Positions 45,963-54,594 of a stretch of 64,000 nucleotides of DNA are shown here, piece after piece (the first letter of the stretch is position 1; each line of letters begins with the position of its first letter). The notes below the pieces were generated by a model, which was not told the DNA's origin, ran no database searches, and saw only the letters and a list, made by a program, of their open reading frames with translations. The translations under genes and the position numbers were made by a program. Source of the stretch: Gordonia humi (lineage in GTDB: Bacteria; Actinomycetota; Actinomycetes; Mycobacteriales; Mycobacteriaceae); assembly GCF_014197435.1 (NCBI RefSeq), contig NZ_JACIFP010000001.1:3286001-3350000 (forward strand). The letters are read 5' to 3'.

Positions 45963-46574
45963 TTACGCCGCCCGAACCATGTCGACGAAGTACCCGTGCA
46001 CTCGATGGTCGCCGGTGACCTCCGGATGGAACGAGGTGGCCAGCACGTTCGCCTGTCGGACGGCGACGACGCGCCCGGCCGCCGGGCCCTGCGGGACGGT
46101 GGCCAGAACGTCGACGTTCTCGCCGACCGACTCGACCCACGGCGCGCGGATGAACACCGCGCGCATCGGAGCGGCGTCCGCGACATCGGTGATGCCGCGG
46201 AACTCCAGATCGGTCTCGAACGACTCGACTTGCCGTCCGAATGCGTTGCGCCGCACCGTGATGTCGAGGGCGTCGAGGTGTCGCGCATCGGCGCGCGTGT
46301 CGAGGATCGCCGAGGCGAGCATGATCATCCCGGCGCAGGAGCCGTAGGCGGGCAGGCCGTCGCGCAGCCGCGCCCGCAGCGGGTCGAACAGATCGAACAC
46401 GCCGAGCAGGCGACTCATGGCCGTCGACTCCCCGCCGGGGATCACGATCCCGTCGACGCGGTCGAGTTCGCTCACGCGTCGCACCGGCAGGACGTCCGCC
46501 CCGGCCGCCCGCAGACCCGCCGTGTGCTCGCGCACATCGCCCTGCAGTGCCAGGACCCCGATGAGCGGCGTCAC
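45963..46574 (-). CDS. pdxT: Pyridoxal 5'-phosphate synthase glutaminase subunit PdxT
   Basis: Produces ammonia for PdxS in the deoxyxylulose-independent vitamin B6 route. The 203-residue class I glutaminase begins [13 protein letters not shown] and has GGESTAM near 48-53, nucleophile Cys80 in GSCAGMIML, and the His/Glu pair in SFHPEVTG. The GTG at 46574 overlaps the tesB stop (GTGA). Its partner pdxS is about 5.3 kb away at 51827, separated by tesB and an inserted block. Confidence 0.95.
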   Translation of the reverse strand: MTPLIGVLALQGDVREHTAGLRAAGADVLPVRRVSELDRVDGIVIPGGESTAMSRLLGVFDLFDPLRARLRDGLPAYGSCAGMIMLASAILDTRADARHLDALDITVRRNAFGRQVESFETDLEFRGITDVADAAPMRAVFIRAPWVESVGENVDVLATVPQGPAAGRVVAVRQANVLATSFHPEVTGDHRVHGYFVDMVRAA

Positions 46575-47431
46575 TCGCGCACCGCGATGAAGGTGGCCTT
46601 GCCCTCGGGCACGCCGGTGCGCGTGAGGCCCTCCTGGGTCACCGCCGCGACCATGCGGCCGGCCCGATCGTAGATCCGGCCCTGGGTCAGCGAACGCGCG
46701 TGCGACGCCGACGGCGAGGTCTGGTCGTACAGCAGCCAGTCGTCGGCGCGGAACGGACGCAGGAACCACATGGCGTGATCGAGCGAGGCGCTCTGCACCG
46801 TCGCATCGGGGTGCGCGACCTTCGACGAGCCGAGCAGCGTCATATCGCTCATGTACGCCAGCGTGCACACGTGCAGGAGCTGATCGTCGGGCAGCGGTTT
46901 GCGGTAGCGGAACCAGACGCGCTGCTGCGATGCGAACCACCCGTGGGTCACGAGTTGGTCGGGCGGGACGATGCGGACGTCGAAGTTGTCCCATTCGGCG
47001 CGCAGGAGCTTGGCCGTGCCCTCGAGTTCGCTGCCGTCGGGCAGGCTCTCCGGGTCGGGCGCCGGCGGCATCGTGTCCTGGTGCTCGATCCCCTCGTCGT
47101 CGGCGACGTGGAACGAGGCCGACATGGAGAAGATCGTCTCGCCGTTCTGCACCCCGTTGACGCGACGCGTGACGAAGGACCGTCCGTCCCGGATGCGGTC
47201 CACCAGGAACACCGTCGGCTGGTGGGGTTTGCCCGGACGCAGGAAGTAGCCGTGCAGCGAGTGCACACCGAACTCCGCTCCGACGGTGCGTGTCGCGGCG
47301 ACCAGCGCCTGGCCCGCGACCTGGCCGCCGAAGGTGCGGCGGAGCGCGCTGGCGAAGGCGCTGCCGCGATAGATGTCGTCGTCGATGCGCTCGACGGCAA
47401 GAATGTCCTCGATGTCTGCCACAGCAGGCAT
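46571..47431 (-). CDS. tesB: Acyl-CoA thioesterase II
   Basis: Hydrolyses acyl-CoA in the cytoplasm. The 286 residues form the double-hotdog TesB layout: [27 protein letters not shown] in the first half and [33 protein letters not shown] in the second. Position next to pdxT equals mycobacterial TesB2. It is divergent from the acyl-CoA oxidase-like gene, with 73 bases between starts. Confidence 0.93.
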   Translation of the reverse strand: MPAVADIEDILAVERIDDDIYRGSAFASALRRTFGGQVAGQALVAATRTVGAEFGVHSLHGYFLRPGKPHQPTVFLVDRIRDGRSFVTRRVNGVQNGETIFSMSASFHVADDEGIEHQDTMPPAPDPESLPDGSELEGTAKLLRAEWDNFDVRIVPPDQLVTHGWFASQQRVWFRYRKPLPDDQLLHVCTLAYMSDMTLLGSSKVAHPDATVQSASLDHAMWFLRPFRADDWLLYDQTSPSASHARSLTQGRIYDRAGRMVAAVTQEGLTRTGVPEGKATFIAVRE

Positions 47432-47492
47432 TATCCCTCACCGGCGGGGCTCCGTCTCATCTGGGCTCACTGCGTGAACGCGGCTTCCTGGG

Positions 47493-47498
47493 TACGCT
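47493..47498 (+). promoter_or_regulatory. Candidate -10 element of the acyl-CoA oxidase-like gene
   Basis: TACGCT fits TANNNT and ends six bases before the ATG at 47505, again predicting a leaderless transcript. No Shine-Dalgarno sequence or clear -35 is seen. Confidence 0.35.
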
Positions 47499-47504
47499 CG
47501 CGGC

Positions 47505-49463
47505 ATGACTGGAGCCGACGCCGAGCACACCACAGCCACCGATCTGACCGACCTCCTCCGCGATGTCCTGGACGGGCGGTGGAGCGCCACGCGCGACGCG
47601 GTGCGCGCGCACATCGCCGCCGACGACGTCGTACCGCGCAGCGATCTGTCCATCCCCGAGTACCGAGCCCGGATGCTCGAGCAGATGACGGCGATGGTCC
47701 CGCTCGGCTTCCCGGCCGACGGGTTCGCCGCCTCGCACGGCGGCACCGGCGACGTGGGGGCCGCGGTGACCGCGATCGAGACCCTCGGGTACGGCGATCT
47801 GTCGCTCATGGTGAAGGCCGGCGTCCAGTGGGGACTCTTCGGCGGCGCGATCGAGAACCTCGGCACCGCGCGCCATCACGAGCGGTACGTCCGCGGCACC
47901 ATCGATCTGGACGTTCTCGGCTGTTTCGCCATGACCGAGACCGGTCACGGTTCCAATGTCCAGGCGCTGGAGACCACGGCGACGTACCTGCCCGAGACCG
48001 GCGAGTTCGAGATCACCTCGCCGACCGCGAGCGCGCGCAAGGACTACATCGGCGGCGCGGCGCAGCACGCCCGGTATGCGGCGGTGTTCGCGCAGTTGAT
48101 CACGGCGGGGCCGGGCGAGGAGCAGCAGGGGCGCGGCGTGCACTGCTTCGTCGTCCGGATCCGGGACGACGACGGGAACGACCTGCCCGGTGTCACCACC
48201 TCCGACTGCGGACGCAAGGGCGGCCTGCCGGGCGTCGACAACGGTCGGATCGTCTTCGATCACGTGCGGATCCCGCGCGACGACCTGCTGAACCGGTACG
48301 GGGACGTCGCCGCCGACGGGACGTACTCGAGCCCGATCGAATCGGTGAACCGACGCTTCTTCACGATGCTCGGCACGCTGATCCGCGGCCGGGTGACCGT
48401 CGGCGCGGCGGCGGGTGCCGCCGGACGTCTGGGACTGGCGACGGCCGTCAAGTACGCCCTGGTACGACGACAGTTCTCGGCGCCCGACAGCGACGACGAG
48501 TTGGTCCTGCTGGACTACCGGACGCATCAGCGTCGCCTCTTGCCGCTGGTCGCGCGGGCGTATGCGTTCGCCGTCGCCCAGAACGAGGTGGTCGCCGAAC
48601 TCCACGAGTTGCAGTCCGGGGACCCGAGCGAGGCCGATCCGGACGCGGTTCGCAAGCTGGAGGTGAAGGCGGCCGCCATCAAGGCCGGGCACACCGCGCT
48701 CGCGTCCCAGGCCGTCTCGCAGGCGCGTGAGGCGTGCGGCGGCGCGGGCTATCTCGACGAGAACCGCTTGTCGTTGCTGCGCGGCGACATCGACGTGTTC
48801 ACCACGTTCGAGGGCGACAATCTGATCCTGCGGCAGTTGGTGGCGAAGAACCTGCTGACCGCGTACGCCGCCGACATGTCCGATCTGGACGCGGTCGGCT
48901 GGATCCGGTTCGTGGCGTCGACGGTCCGGGACATCGCCTTGGAGAAGACGGCGGCGCGACAGGTGGTGCAGACGCTGTTGGACGATTCGGACGAGGATCC
49001 CGAGGACAGCGATCTCACGCATCCAGGCACGCAGCTGCGGTTGCTGCGCAATCGGGAGGATCATCTGCTCCGGACCGCGGCGGCCCGGATGCAGCGGGCC
49101 TCCGCCGACGACGCCGACGCGCAGGAGGTGTTCACCGAGACCCAGGACCACCTGATCAAGGTCGGCGACGCCCACATCGAGCGCATCGTGCTGGAGATCT
49201 TCGTCGACGTGATCGGCTCGGTCGAGGATCGGGCCGCTCGGACGGTGCTCAAGCGGGTGCGCGATCTGTTCGTCTATTCGCTGCTGGAAGAGGATCTCGG
49301 ATGGTTCCTGATGCACCGGCACGTCTCGGTGGAGCGGGCCAAGGCCATCCGCCGCGGCGTCAATGATCTGTGCGGAACCCTGCGCCCGCACGCCGACGCC
49401 CTGGTCGACGCGTTCGGCGTCCCCGACGTCGCTCTCGACGTGCCGATGATCCGACACGGCTGA
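47505..49463 (+). CDS. Acyl-CoA oxidase/dehydrogenase family flavoprotein
   Basis: A 652-residue protein with the length and layout of acyl-CoA oxidases rather than the 380-residue dehydrogenases. The FAD/substrate core is CFAMTETGHGSNVQALET near 140-157, the C-terminal half has REACGGAGYLDEN (408-420), and the catalytic Glu is Glu436 in TTFEGDNLILRQL. It oxidises acyl-CoA to the trans-2-enoyl-CoA, passing electrons to oxygen or to an unknown carrier. It stands alone, divergent from tesB and convergent with the luxR gene, and is part of the block that separates pdxT from pdxS. Chain-length preference cannot be read. Confidence 0.88.
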   Translation: MTGADAEHTTATDLTDLLRDVLDGRWSATRDAVRAHIAADDVVPRSDLSIPEYRARMLEQMTAMVPLGFPADGFAASHGGTGDVGAAVTAIETLGYGDLSLMVKAGVQWGLFGGAIENLGTARHHERYVRGTIDLDVLGCFAMTETGHGSNVQALETTATYLPETGEFEITSPTASARKDYIGGAAQHARYAAVFAQLITAGPGEEQQGRGVHCFVVRIRDDDGNDLPGVTTSDCGRKGGLPGVDNGRIVFDHVRIPRDDLLNRYGDVAADGTYSSPIESVNRRFFTMLGTLIRGRVTVGAAAGAAGRLGLATAVKYALVRRQFSAPDSDDELVLLDYRTHQRRLLPLVARAYAFAVAQNEVVAELHELQSGDPSEADPDAVRKLEVKAAAIKAGHTALASQAVSQAREACGGAGYLDENRLSLLRGDIDVFTTFEGDNLILRQLVAKNLLTAYAADMSDLDAVGWIRFVASTVRDIALEKTAARQVVQTLLDDSDEDPEDSDLTHPGTQLRLLRNREDHLLRTAAARMQRASADDADAQEVFTETQDHLIKVGDAHIERIVLEIFVDVIGSVEDRAARTVLKRVRDLFVYSLLEEDLGWFLMHRHVSVERAKAIRRGVNDLCGTLRPHADALVDAFGVPDVALDVPMIRHG

Positions 49464-49476
49464 CGCGAGTCTCCTC

Positions 49477-49521
49477 TCGCCGGTCGGTTCCTGTCGCCGG
49501 TCGAGCCCCGCTCACCGGTCG
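49477..49521. repeat. Imperfect 17-18 base tandem repeat at a convergent gene end
   Basis: Three copies of a unit beginning TCGCCGGTCG or TCACCGGTCG start at 49477, 49494 and 49512, filling the gap between the oxidase stop (49463) and the luxR stop (49538). Confidence 0.6.
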
Positions 49522-49537
49522 ACCGGAGTCGACCCCG

Positions 49538-49996
49538 TCACAGCTCGTCGATGTCGACGATGTCGTCCTGGATGGCGCGGGCCACGAGAGCGGCCTTGGT
49601 GGAGGCCGGTCGGCCGATCTCGGCGTACTTGGCGCGGATGCGCGTCAGGTGCGTGTTGACGGTACCGAGCGAGATGTGGAGCTCGTCGCCGCATACGGGC
49701 TTCGAGTCGACCATCAGCCAGGTGCGCAGCACCTGCACCTCGCGGTCGGTCAGCGTCGGGCGGGGCAGTTCCGGAGCGGCCGGCTCGATCGATGCGACGG
49801 CGGTCAGGTGGCCGCGACGGCTCAACGGCGCCTCGACGTACACGGGTCGGCCGGGCAGCGGCATCACCCGGGCGGACAGACGCGCCAGAGCCTCGCGGCG
49901 ACGGGCGTCGGCCGAGGCCGATCGGGCCGGTGTCGAAACGGTGAGACGTCCTGCGGTCGAGTGTCCTGCGGTGGAGTGGATCGCGGCGGCGGTCAT
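49538..49996 (-). CDS. LuxR-type DNA-binding regulator without receiver domain
   Basis: A 152-residue protein with a C-terminal LuxR/GerE helix-turn-helix at about 82-145: LTDREVQVLRTWLMVDSKP, then the recognition region ISLGTVNTHLTRIRAKYAEI. The N-terminal 80 residues are Ala/Arg-rich with no receiver, autoinducer or PAS domain, and include a short duplicated HSTAG. ATG at 49996 has GGGAAG upstream. Its own promoter and a perfect inverted repeat lie between it and the FHA gene, so it may be autoregulated. It is the third gene after the PP2C phosphatase and FHA-HTH protein. Confidence 0.82.
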   Translation of the reverse strand: MTAAAIHSTAGHSTAGRLTVSTPARSASADARRREALARLSARVMPLPGRPVYVEAPLSRRGHLTAVASIEPAAPELPRPTLTDREVQVLRTWLMVDSKPVCGDELHISLGTVNTHLTRIRAKYAEIGRPASTKAALVARAIQDDIVDIDEL

Positions 49997-50053
49997 CTGT
50001 TCTTCCCTTTCGTACCTGCCCGGGCCGGTCGGTCACCGGGCTGTTGAGAAGAA

Positions 50054-50078
50054 CGTTATGGTGACGCCGACCATAACG
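50054..50078. promoter_or_regulatory. Perfect inverted repeat, operator-like, upstream of luxR
   Basis: CGTTATGGT (50054-50062), a seven-base spacer, and ACCATAACG (50070-50078). It lies just downstream of the predicted luxR transcription start (about 50081) and 58 bases before the start codon, an ideal place for repression. Confidence 0.7.
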
Positions 50079-50087
50079 CGATGGGGA

Positions 50088-50116
50088 GAACTACCCATGG
50101 TATCGACGCAGGTCAA
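50088..50116 (-). promoter_or_regulatory. Candidate luxR promoter
   Basis: On the minus strand TTGACC (50116-50111) and TAGTTC (50093-50088) are separated by 17 bases. The -10 is imperfect at its last position. Together with the inverted repeat it suggests luxR can be transcribed independently of the PP2C-FHA pair. Confidence 0.45.
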
Positions 50117-50126
50117 ACCCTGTTTT

Positions 50127-50855
50127 TCAGGTCGGCGGATTCGTGTTGCGCGCGTACTCCGCGTCGAGCATCGGCAGATCGCCGCGACTCACGAGTCCGG
50201 TCGACAGCGCGTACTCGACGAGCTTGAGTCGTCGGTTGGAGGCGAGTCGCCCGCCGCCCGCGCGCATGCCGCCGACCCCGATCATGTCGAGTTTGTCGCA
50301 GACGTTGTCGAGCTTGCGGTTGAACTTGGTCAACGACCATCCCAGGCGGGCGGCGGCCTGCGCCGAACTCGGCAACGCGCTGGCGCCGGTGCCGTCGCGG
50401 CGCAGGATGGCCTCGGCGAGGACGAGGACGGCCAGTTTCTGGCTGTCGGTGAAGTTGGGCACTCCCCTGGTGGTGTCGCCGCCGACCGTCGTCCCGGGCG
50501 GCGGCGGGGCCACCGCGGGTGCGCCGGCCTGGACCTGTACCTCGTAGGTGGTGGGGCCGGCCGCGAACACGATGCTGGTGCGGCCGAACACCAGCGGCAT
50601 CCGCGCACCCGGCCCGAGCGTGGCGGTGAAGCCGAGGTCGGCGGCGGTGACCGTCGCCGACAGGTGGGTGCCCAGATTGGTGAGCCACCACATGCCGTTC
50701 TCGTCGTGCAACAGCAGGAACCGGCGATGCAGATACGGGTTGTCGTCGACGGTGAGCGTGGCCTCGCGGCCGATGTAGAACGGTTGTCCGGGGACGACGG
50801 GGTAGCGTTCCCCGACGAATTCGACGAACGTCGTGCCGTGGCCCGAGGCCTGCAC
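50127..50855 (-). CDS. FHA-like domain fused to LuxR-like helix-turn-helix
   Basis: A 242-residue protein of undescribed function. Residues about 18-105 follow the FHA fold (PFYIGREATLTVDDNPYLHR, WWLTNLGTHLS, IVFAAGPTTYEVQV). The Gly-Arg pair at 29-30 is kept, but the canonical SxxH phosphothreonine motif reads His43 to Phe46 instead. A Pro-rich linker (112-125) leads to a helical C-terminus whose WSLTKFNRKLDNVCDKLDMI (173-192) lines up with the recognition helix of the adjacent LuxR protein. The GTG at 50855, three bases after the PP2C stop, is the best start. It looks like a DNA-binding protein with an FHA-type sensor, translated with the phosphatase. Confidence 0.8.
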   Translation of the reverse strand: MQASGHGTTFVEFVGERYPVVPGQPFYIGREATLTVDDNPYLHRRFLLLHDENGMWWLTNLGTHLSATVTAADLGFTATLGPGARMPLVFGRTSIVFAAGPTTYEVQVQAGAPAVAPPPPGTTVGGDTTRGVPNFTDSQKLAVLVLAEAILRRDGTGASALPSSAQAAARLGWSLTKFNRKLDNVCDKLDMIGVGGMRAGGGRLASNRRLKLVEYALSTGLVSRGDLPMLDAEYARNTNPPT

Positions 50856-50857
50856 CG

Positions 50858-51643
50858 CTATCGACTCACCGTCAACGCGGCGACGGTGACGTTGTCGTGG
50901 GCTCCGCTGTCGAGCGCGGCTTCGACGAGTGCGGCGGCGGCGACTTCCACGTCGCCGTCCGCGGCGGCGAGGACGGCGGCGATCTCGGAGTCGGCGAGCT
51001 CGCCGTCGAGGCCGTCCGAGCACAGTACGACGATGTCGCCCGGCACCGCGGCGAAGGCGAAGTAGTCGGCCACCGGCTCGGCCATCCCCGCGCCGAGAGC
51101 ACGGGTGATCACGTTGCGGCGCGAGTCGACCCGGGCCTGCTCCGGCGTCAGATAGCCCGCGTCGACGAGCTCCTGGACCTGCGAGTGATCGACGCTCACC
51201 TGAGTGAGCGAACCCTGCGAGTACAGGTAGGTCCGCGAGTCGCCGATGTTGAACGCGACCCAGGCGGGACCGTCGTCGCCCGCGGCCATGACGACACCGG
51301 TCGTCGTGGTTCCGGCGCGGCGACCCGTGTCGGACCCGAAGGCCCCGATCTTCTCCTGCGCCGCGACGAGAAGTCCCGCGATGTCGGTGCGGGTGGCGTC
51401 GAAGTCCTCGCCGACGGGCGCCTGACTCAAGGTGAGGAGCGCGGCCTCGCTGGCGAGCTCTCCGCTGTCGTGGCCGCCCATGCCGTCGGCGACGAGGTAG
51501 CGCCCGGGCAGGGCGAGGGCCGCGTCCTCATTGGCCTCGCGGACCCGACCGACATGGCACACCACGGACCAGTCGACGGTCACGTCGCCGACCACGTCCT
51601 GCCCGGTCTGCGCTACGTCACGCAAGATGACGGTGTCGTCCAT
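50858..51643 (-). CDS. PP2C-family serine/threonine phosphatase
   Basis: A soluble 261-residue metal-dependent phosphatase with all motifs intact: RxxNED at 34-40 (RVREANEDA), DGMGGH at 53-58, GDSRTYL at 134-140, CSDGL at 208-212 and HDNVT at 249-253. There is no transmembrane segment, unlike PstP. No serine/threonine kinase is encoded nearby. It overlaps in operon with the FHA-HTH gene and has GGAGGGACAGG before its ATG at 51643. It most likely dephosphorylates the FHA partner or its ligand; that is inference from linkage. Confidence 0.92.
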   Translation of the reverse strand: MDDTVILRDVAQTGQDVVGDVTVDWSVVCHVGRVREANEDAALALPGRYLVADGMGGHDSGELASEAALLTLSQAPVGEDFDATRTDIAGLLVAAQEKIGAFGSDTGRRAGTTTTGVVMAAGDDGPAWVAFNIGDSRTYLYSQGSLTQVSVDHSQVQELVDAGYLTPEQARVDSRRNVITRALGAGMAEPVADYFAFAAVPGDIVVLCSDGLDGELADSEIAAVLAAADGDVEVAAAALVEAALDSGAHDNVTVAALTVSR

Positions 51644-51826
51644 GCTGTTCCTGTCCCTCCGGCCACTGACTCATCACGCGAGACGTCTCATCGACCGCTC
51701 AACGAGGCGGGGCGTCCCAGTACTGATCTCTACCCTGTCACAGCACAAACCATGCCCGACAGAATAGTCGAGATCGCCCACGAGGATCACAGCGGTGTGG
51801 GCATCACGAGCGGGTCGGGCCCCGAC

Positions 51827-52732
51827 TCACCATCCGCGTTCGGCGAACTGGATCGACCGTGCGGGCTCGTCGACGTTGATACCCACCATCGCCTCCCCCA
51901 GACCACGCGAGACCTGCGCCAACACATCCGGATCGTCATGGAACGTCGTCGCCTTCACGATCGCGGCCGCACGCTGAGCCGGATTCCCCGACTTGAAGAT
52001 CCCCGACCCCACGAACACGCCCTCGGCGCCGAGCTGCATCATCATCGCCGCATCCGCCGGCGTCGCGATACCACCCGCGGTGAACAACGTGACCGGCAGC
52101 TTGCCCGCCCTGGCCACCTCCACGACCAACTCGTACGGCGCCTGCAACTCCTTCGCCGCCACGAACAACTCGTCCTCGGGCAGCGACGTCAGACGACGGA
52201 TCTCCTGACGGATCTTCCGCATGTGGGTGGTCGCATTCGACACGTCACCGGTGCCGGCCTCACCCTTCGAGCGGATCATCGCCGCCCCCTCGTTGATCCG
52301 CCGCAACGCCTCACCCAGGTTGGTCGCGCCGCACACGAACGGCACCGTGAACGCGAACTTGTCGATGTGGTTCTCGAAATCGGCGGGAGTCAACACCTCC
52401 GACTCGTCGACATAGTCCACCCCCAGGCTCTGCAGGATCTGCGCCTCGACGAAGTGACCGATCCGAGCCTTGGCCATCACCGGGATCGACACGGCCTCGA
52501 TGATCCCGTCGATCATGTCCGGATCGGACATGCGCGACACACCGCCCTGGGCCCGGATGTCGGCGGGCACGCGCTCGAGGGCCATCACGGCGACCGCACC
52601 GGCGTCCTCGGCGATCTTCGCCTGCTCGGGGGTGACCACGTCCATGATCACGCCGCCCTTCAGCATTTCCGCCATACCGCGCTTGACGCGGGCGGTACCG
52701 GTTGCCGGGGTGTTCTGCGGATCGGTCGTCAC
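51827..52732 (-). CDS. pdxS: Pyridoxal 5'-phosphate synthase lyase subunit PdxS
   Basis: Makes PLP from ribose 5-phosphate, glyceraldehyde 3-phosphate and PdxT-derived ammonia; forms dodecamers. The 301-residue barrel begins [18 protein letters not shown] with Asp31, has Lys88 in [10 protein letters not shown] for the substrate Schiff base and Lys156 in [11 protein letters not shown], and ends with [17 protein letters not shown]. The GTG at 52732 is the start. It is 183 bases upstream of PP2C. Unlike in M. tuberculosis it is not beside tesB and pdxT. Confidence 0.97.
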   Translation of the reverse strand: MTTDPQNTPATGTARVKRGMAEMLKGGVIMDVVTPEQAKIAEDAGAVAVMALERVPADIRAQGGVSRMSDPDMIDGIIEAVSIPVMAKARIGHFVEAQILQSLGVDYVDESEVLTPADFENHIDKFAFTVPFVCGATNLGEALRRINEGAAMIRSKGEAGTGDVSNATTHMRKIRQEIRRLTSLPEDELFVAAKELQAPYELVVEVARAGKLPVTLFTAGGIATPADAAMMMQLGAEGVFVGSGIFKSGNPAQRAAAIVKATTFHDDPDVLAQVSRGLGEAMVGINVDEPARSIQFAERGW

Positions 52733-52957
52733 GGTGCGGTGCTCCTTGGTCTGTGCTGCGAACTGACCACATAAGTAAACCCGATCGACCGGGCGGCGAC
52801 CAACGCCGGGTCGGTAAGCGGACCACGAGCACTTCCGCAGATCACGGACTCACCGGCCGGAGCGGTCGCCGGCGGATCGAGGCGCGGGCGTATCGAGCCG
52901 GTGTCGGCTTCGCCGGACCGTCGCGCCCGCGAGTCGAGGGGCACACCCGCGGACGGG

Positions 52958-53470
52958 TCAGCCGCGAGTGACGCGTTCGGTGATCTCGAAGTAGGCCGGC
53001 ATCGGGGCGTGGCCCGCCAGGTGCAGCCAGCGGACCATCCGCCGACCACGCAGATTGCGGGTGTCGCGGACCGCGTCGTTGTAGAACCGCCGCGCCATTC
53101 CGACGCGGATCTGGGCGTCGGTGAGGTCGGCGGTCAGCTCGGAAGGTCGACGGTCCGCGTCGGCGTAGGCGATGGCCGTGGACAGCAGGTTCTCGGGGGC
53201 CTCGCGGGATGCGAGGTCGGCGGCGGCGGCCGCGTCGGCGGCGTCCAGCAGTGCCTGCGCGCCGTGCGCGTCCGGGTCGGCGCGGGCGATCGCCCGCACC
53301 ACGTCGACTCGGCGGTCGAGTGCGGCGCGCAGCGCCCCTCGGGCGAGGTCGCCGCGGATGTGCAGGCGGTGCAGTCGGGAGGCCCGCGTCGTCGACAGGA
53401 CGGCGAGCCAGATCGACCCGATCACGGCGAGCACGACGACGATCGTGACGATCCAGGAGGCGGCACTCAT
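52958..53470 (-). CDS. LemA-like membrane protein
   Basis: A 170-residue protein with one N-terminal transmembrane helix (about 5-26) and a helical, Ala/Arg-rich soluble part. The C-terminal RRFYNDAVRDTRNLRG and PAYFEI resemble the conserved end of LemA proteins. In mycobacteria the equivalent place is held by a membrane protein carrying a Nudix domain; no Nudix box is present here. ATG at 53470 shares a base with the pimA stop, so it is the last gene of the thrS-to-pimA operon. Function unknown. Confidence 0.75.
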   Translation of the reverse strand: MSAASWIVTIVVVLAVIGSIWLAVLSTTRASRLHRLHIRGDLARGALRAALDRRVDVVRAIARADPDAHGAQALLDAADAAAAADLASREAPENLLSTAIAYADADRRPSELTADLTDAQIRVGMARRFYNDAVRDTRNLRGRRMVRWLHLAGHAPMPAYFEITERVTRG

Positions 53471-54594
53471 CAGTCGGACACCACCACGGGGCCCGCACCG
53501 TGGGTCACGGTGTCGTACACACGCTGGATCTGGTCGGCGACCCGCGACCAGTCGTACAGGTCGGCGCGGTCGCGCCCGCGCGCGATGAGTTCGGCGCGGA
53601 GACCGTCGTCGCGCAGCAGTGCGGTCACCTGCTCGGCGAGCGCCGCGGGCGACCCGGTCGACACCAGCCGGCCGGCTTGCCCGCCGTCGAGGACGCGGGA
53701 GAACGCGACGAGGTCGCTGGCCACGACGGCCGCTTCGGCGGCCATGGCCTCGACCAGCACGATGCCGAAGCTCTCGCCGCCCAGGTTGGGAGCGACGTAC
53801 ACGTCGGAGCTGCGCAGGGCGCGCGCCTTGGTCTCGTCGTCGACCATGCCCAGGAAGCGCAGGTGGTCGGCCAGGGCGCCCGCGCGTCGGCGCAGCGCCG
53901 CCTCGTTGCCGCCGCCGACCACCAGCACCTGGACGTCGGGGAACTCGTCGACGATGCTCGGCAGGGCGCGCATCAGGATGTCGATGCCCTTGCGCGGCTC
54001 GTCGAACCGGCCGAGGAACATCACGGTCCGGCCGTCTCGCGGGTATCCCTCGAGCGGCGTGGCGCGTGCGAAGGCGCCGACGTCGACGCCGTTGGGGATC
54101 TCGATCGCGTCGTTGCCGAGGGATTCCATCTGCCAGCGCCGAGCGAGTTCGGAGACGGCGATCTTACCGCTGATCCGTTCCCGGAACTGACGGAGCACGG
54201 AGTCGAAGAGCGACAGCCACAACGACTTCGTGGTCGCGGTGTGGAAGGTCGTGACGATCGGACCGCTGGCGATCATCAGCGCGAGCATCGACAGACTCGG
54301 CGAGTTCGGCTCGTGAACGTGCAGGACGTCGAACTCGTGGTCGGCGATCCATCGGCGCAGCCGCTGGTAGGCCTTCGGGGAGAAGGTGACCCGGGACACC
54401 GACCCGTTGTACGGGATGCCGAGCGCCGGTCCCGCCGAGTCGACGTAGTCGGGCAGCACGATGTCCGGTCCGGCGGGCGCCAGGACGCGCACCTCGTGGC
54501 CGCGTCCGATGAACACTTCGGCGAGTTCGACGACGTGCGCCTGCACGCCGCCGGGGATGTCGAACGCGTACGGGCAGATCATGCCGATCCTCAC
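53470..54594 (-). CDS. pimA: Phosphatidylinositol alpha-mannosyltransferase PimA
   Basis: First mannosylation of phosphatidylinositol with GDP-mannose, at the inner face of the membrane. The 374-residue GT4 protein begins VRIGMICPYAFDIPGGVQAH and has HEPNSPSLSMLAL (lipid-site region), LGRFDEPRKG with the Arg/Lys that hold the GDP phosphates, and ESFGIVLVEAMA, the EX7E motif. The GTG at 54594 overlaps patA's stop (GTGA). The pgsA-patA-pimA order is that of mycobacteria. Confidence 0.95.
   Translation of the reverse strand: MRIGMICPYAFDIPGGVQAHVVELAEVFIGRGHEVRVLAPAGPDIVLPDYVDSAGPALGIPYNGSVSRVTFSPKAYQRLRRWIADHEFDVLHVHEPNSPSLSMLALMIASGPIVTTFHTATTKSLWLSLFDSVLRQFRERISGKIAVSELARRWQMESLGNDAIEIPNGVDVGAFARATPLEGYPRDGRTVMFLGRFDEPRKGIDILMRALPSIVDEFPDVQVLVVGGGNEAALRRRAGALADHLRFLGMVDDETKARALRSSDVYVAPNLGGESFGIVLVEAMAAEAAVVASDLVAFSRVLDGGQAGRLVSTGSPAALAEQVTALLRDDGLRAELIARGRDRADLYDWSRVADQIQRVYDTVTHGAGPVVVSD

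Noticed and set aside
50119-50132. CCTG-ttttt-CAGG as a terminator after the FHA gene
   Set aside because: A four-base stem is too weak, and the region is better explained as the luxR promoter.
51814-51826. GTCGGG/CCCGAC palindrome as pdxS terminator
   Set aside because: Only one base separates the arms, so the foldable stem is about four pairs; not convincing.
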